DNA of 64,000 nt from an uncultured Gammaproteobacteria bacterium (lineage in GTDB: Bacteria > Pseudomonadota > Gammaproteobacteria > Pseudomonadales > Porticoccaceae). The stretch covers positions 62,001-126,000 of the forward strand of contig CAJXQR010000003.1 in assembly GCA_913058345.1 (NCBI GenBank). Reading direction: 5' to 3'. Below, one piece after another: positions 62,956 through 64,000 of this stretch (position 1 is its first letter; every line of letters starts with the position of its first letter). The notes under the pieces were generated by a model. It saw only the letters and a program-made list of their open reading frames with translations. It was not told where the DNA came from and made no database searches. Both the position numbers and the translations under genes were made by a program.

Positions 62956-63676
62956 CCAAATAATCAACAACACCACTGGCTTTAATGTCGTGGCCGAGGC
63001 CCCCAGCAGCGAATCACTCGCCACTGTTGACGCATCCGCAGCCAGCGCCGCGCTAAAAACAATGCTCGAATTAACCGGCGCCAGCGTTTACCCCCTCGAT
63101 GCGCAAGCGGGCAACACTCCGCCCGACGCTATTTATCAAGTGGTTGGCGCCAACCCCATCACCATTGGCGCTGCCCGCATCGCCACACAGGTCACGTTCG
63201 ACGTCACCCTGCGCGAATCTAGCTATAGCGCACTACTGGCCCTGCTCACAGCCACCGAAACACAAGTGCAAGCCGCCGCTGGTGCCATCTCCATCACCGG
63301 TGCCGCCGCCGCGTTTGACGACAAAACCGGCCTGCACATGTTCGGGCTTGAGCTGCAATACATAGTGCCTGCAGTTTCAGGTGTAAGTGGTGATTACCCG
63401 GCGGTACTGGTCGATTTGCCCAGCGTTTCAGCAGTGGAATCAGTCTATGACAACATCGTAAAGCAGCGGGTAACCCGCAATTACGGCATAACCCTTTTGT
63501 CGTCAAGCAACAACATCACAGCCCTGCGACAAGAGCTTCAAACAGCGCTACTGGGCTGGCAAGAGCAAGCCACCTATTTCGAAATGCAGTATTCCAGTGG
63601 CTCGGCCATCGACATTGGCGGTGGTCTTTACGCCTGGCGCGAGCAGTACCAGGACGGCTTGTTTATATCCCAGTAA
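62939..63676 (+). CDS. Tail terminator/completion-like protein
   Basis: 245 residues, GTG start, overlapping the gp10-like gene by 17 bp. The first 140 residues look like a gp17/DUF3168-type fold (AIYQVVGANPITIGAARIATQVTFDVTLR). The second half (VYDNIVKQRVTRNYGITLLSSSN...) looks like a second related domain, making it about twice the usual length. Position before the tail tube gene supports tail termination. Confidence 0.65.
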   Translation: MQNLLDQIINNTTGFNVVAEAPSSESLATVDASAASAALKTMLELTGASVYPLDAQAGNTPPDAIYQVVGANPITIGAARIATQVTFDVTLRESSYSALLALLTATETQVQAAAGAISITGAAAAFDDKTGLHMFGLELQYIVPAVSGVSGDYPAVLVDLPSVSAVESVYDNIVKQRVTRNYGITLLSSSNNITALRQELQTALLGWQEQATYFEMQYSSGSAIDIGGGLYAWREQYQDGLFISQ

Positions 63677-63723
63677 CAAAACCTATAACCCGCAACAATC
63701 CCAACAAATAAAGAGGCACCACC

Positions 63724-63894
63724 ATGGCCAACGCAGGCGGCAGCTACACGGCTGACAAAAAAGGCGACAAACCCGAATTAGTTCACTGCACGCAAGAGCC
63801 AGCGCGCGACAAAAACGGCAAGCGTTTACCCACCCAGCCTTCTGCCAGCAAAGCGCAGGCTGCCCCCGCTAACAAACAAAAGGCCACCGACTAA
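63724..63894 (+). CDS. Small Lys/Ala-rich structural-region protein
   Basis: 56 residues, hydrophilic, ending in QAAPANKQKATD, similar in style to the ANKAK tail at 61287. Its stop overlaps the next ATG. Function unknown. Confidence 0.6.
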   Translation: MANAGGSYTADKKGDKPELVHCTQEPARDKNGKRLPTQPSASKAQAAPANKQKATD

Positions 63895-64000
63895 TGCTCT
63901 ATCGTAAAAAGTACATTCTCGCCAAAATTGAAAGCACCTACGGCACCGACCCCACCCCGGCGGGGGCCAATGCCATACTCACCAAAAACCTGCAAATAAA
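63894..64000 (+). CDS. Tail tube protein, 5' end only
   Basis: The first 35 codons before the window edge read MLYRKKYILAKIESTYGTDP followed by TPAGANAILTKNLQI. This N-terminus is typical of phage tail tube proteins of the Phage_tube_2 type. The gene continues outside the window. Confidence 0.75.
   Translation, partial: MLYRKKYILAKIESTYGTDPTPAGANAILTKNLQI

Larger units (their letters stand above)
39000..64000 (+). mobile_element. HK97-type siphovirus-like prophage (left part)
   Basis: All genes from about 39.05 kb to the right edge are phage-like: divergent early operons around a CI/Cro switch, replication genes, lysis genes, HNH-terminase-portal-protease-capsid, connectors and the start of the tail. 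The layout follows lambda. The left limit is placed between rsmE and the AlpA-like gene. At 39001-39021 the minus strand reads CGCCTCTCCGGGGCACCA, which resembles a tRNA 3' end and may be attL. No integrase is present, and the right end is outside the window. Confidence 0.93.

Noticed and set aside
39000-64000. Mu-like transposable phage
   Set aside because: No MuA/MuB transposase genes; CI/Cro switch, P27 TerS and HNH packaging indicate a lambda/HK97-type integrating phage.

Overview
The window looks like a chromosomal stretch of a Gram-negative gammaproteobacterium, probably marine and of Cellvibrionales type. This is judged from gene content and protein flavour only; there is no rRNA or complete tRNA to fix the taxon. 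Positions 1 to about 38,990 are host DNA. From about 39,000 to the right edge lies a lambda-organised, HK97-type siphovirus-like prophage that runs out of the window.

Host part: an RluA-family pseudouridine synthase and an alpha/beta hydrolase are followed by a MocR-type regulator divergent from a class IV aminotransferase. That operon carries a decayed DinB/LysE fusion, then a hotdog thioesterase, an isochorismatase-like hydrolase and a GFA protein. Next is a complete leftward thiamin operon, thiC-thiO-thiS-thiG-thiE-thiF-thiD, behind a TPP riboswitch. It is followed by a NorR-like AAA+ regulator that has lost its GAFTGA loop, MOSC and PNPOx-like proteins, a type 2 thymidine phosphorylase, two FAD oxidoreductases around an SDR, VF530 and RRM nucleic-acid-binding proteins, a six-PAS hybrid histidine kinase, a TSUP transporter, a HemD-like protein, a HopJ protein, an iron alcohol dehydrogenase, a TetR-regulated tripartite RND efflux operon, a membrane methyltransferase and rsmE.

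Prophage part: 39.0-42.7 kb is a leftward early operon (AlpA-like HTH, CxxC protein, frameshifted MazG-like protein, DUF2303, small proteins, LuxR-type HTH) driven by a consensus PL. 42.76-43.72 kb is a rightward two-gene moron. 43.8-44.6 kb holds two small leftward genes. 44.77-45.8 kb is the CI/Cro switch with three operators exactly 25 bp apart. 45.86-51.8 kb is the rightward replication arm: an exported endonuclease-like protein, a PriCT-2/Toprim/helicase primase, a repeat-rich candidate origin, a 146-bp structured element, SSB and a possible late antiterminator. 51.8-53.3 kb is an AT-rich cassette of small genes with a shared palindromic motif. 53.37-54.9 kb is a late promoter/terminator and the lysis genes (GH108 endolysin, holin, alpha/beta hydrolase). 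54.9-64 kb is HNH, terminase, portal, protease, capsid, connectors and the start of the tail tube gene. No integrase is visible, so the right end and attR must lie beyond the window.

Points most worth checking are the immunity switch with apparently leaderless early mRNAs, the repeated palindromes in the accessory cassette between the Q-like gene and lysis, the GGGGCA-repeat/long-dyad region after the primase, the 146-bp inverted-repeat element before ssb, the exported nuclease-like protein and the strand-skew reversal at the packaging genes.
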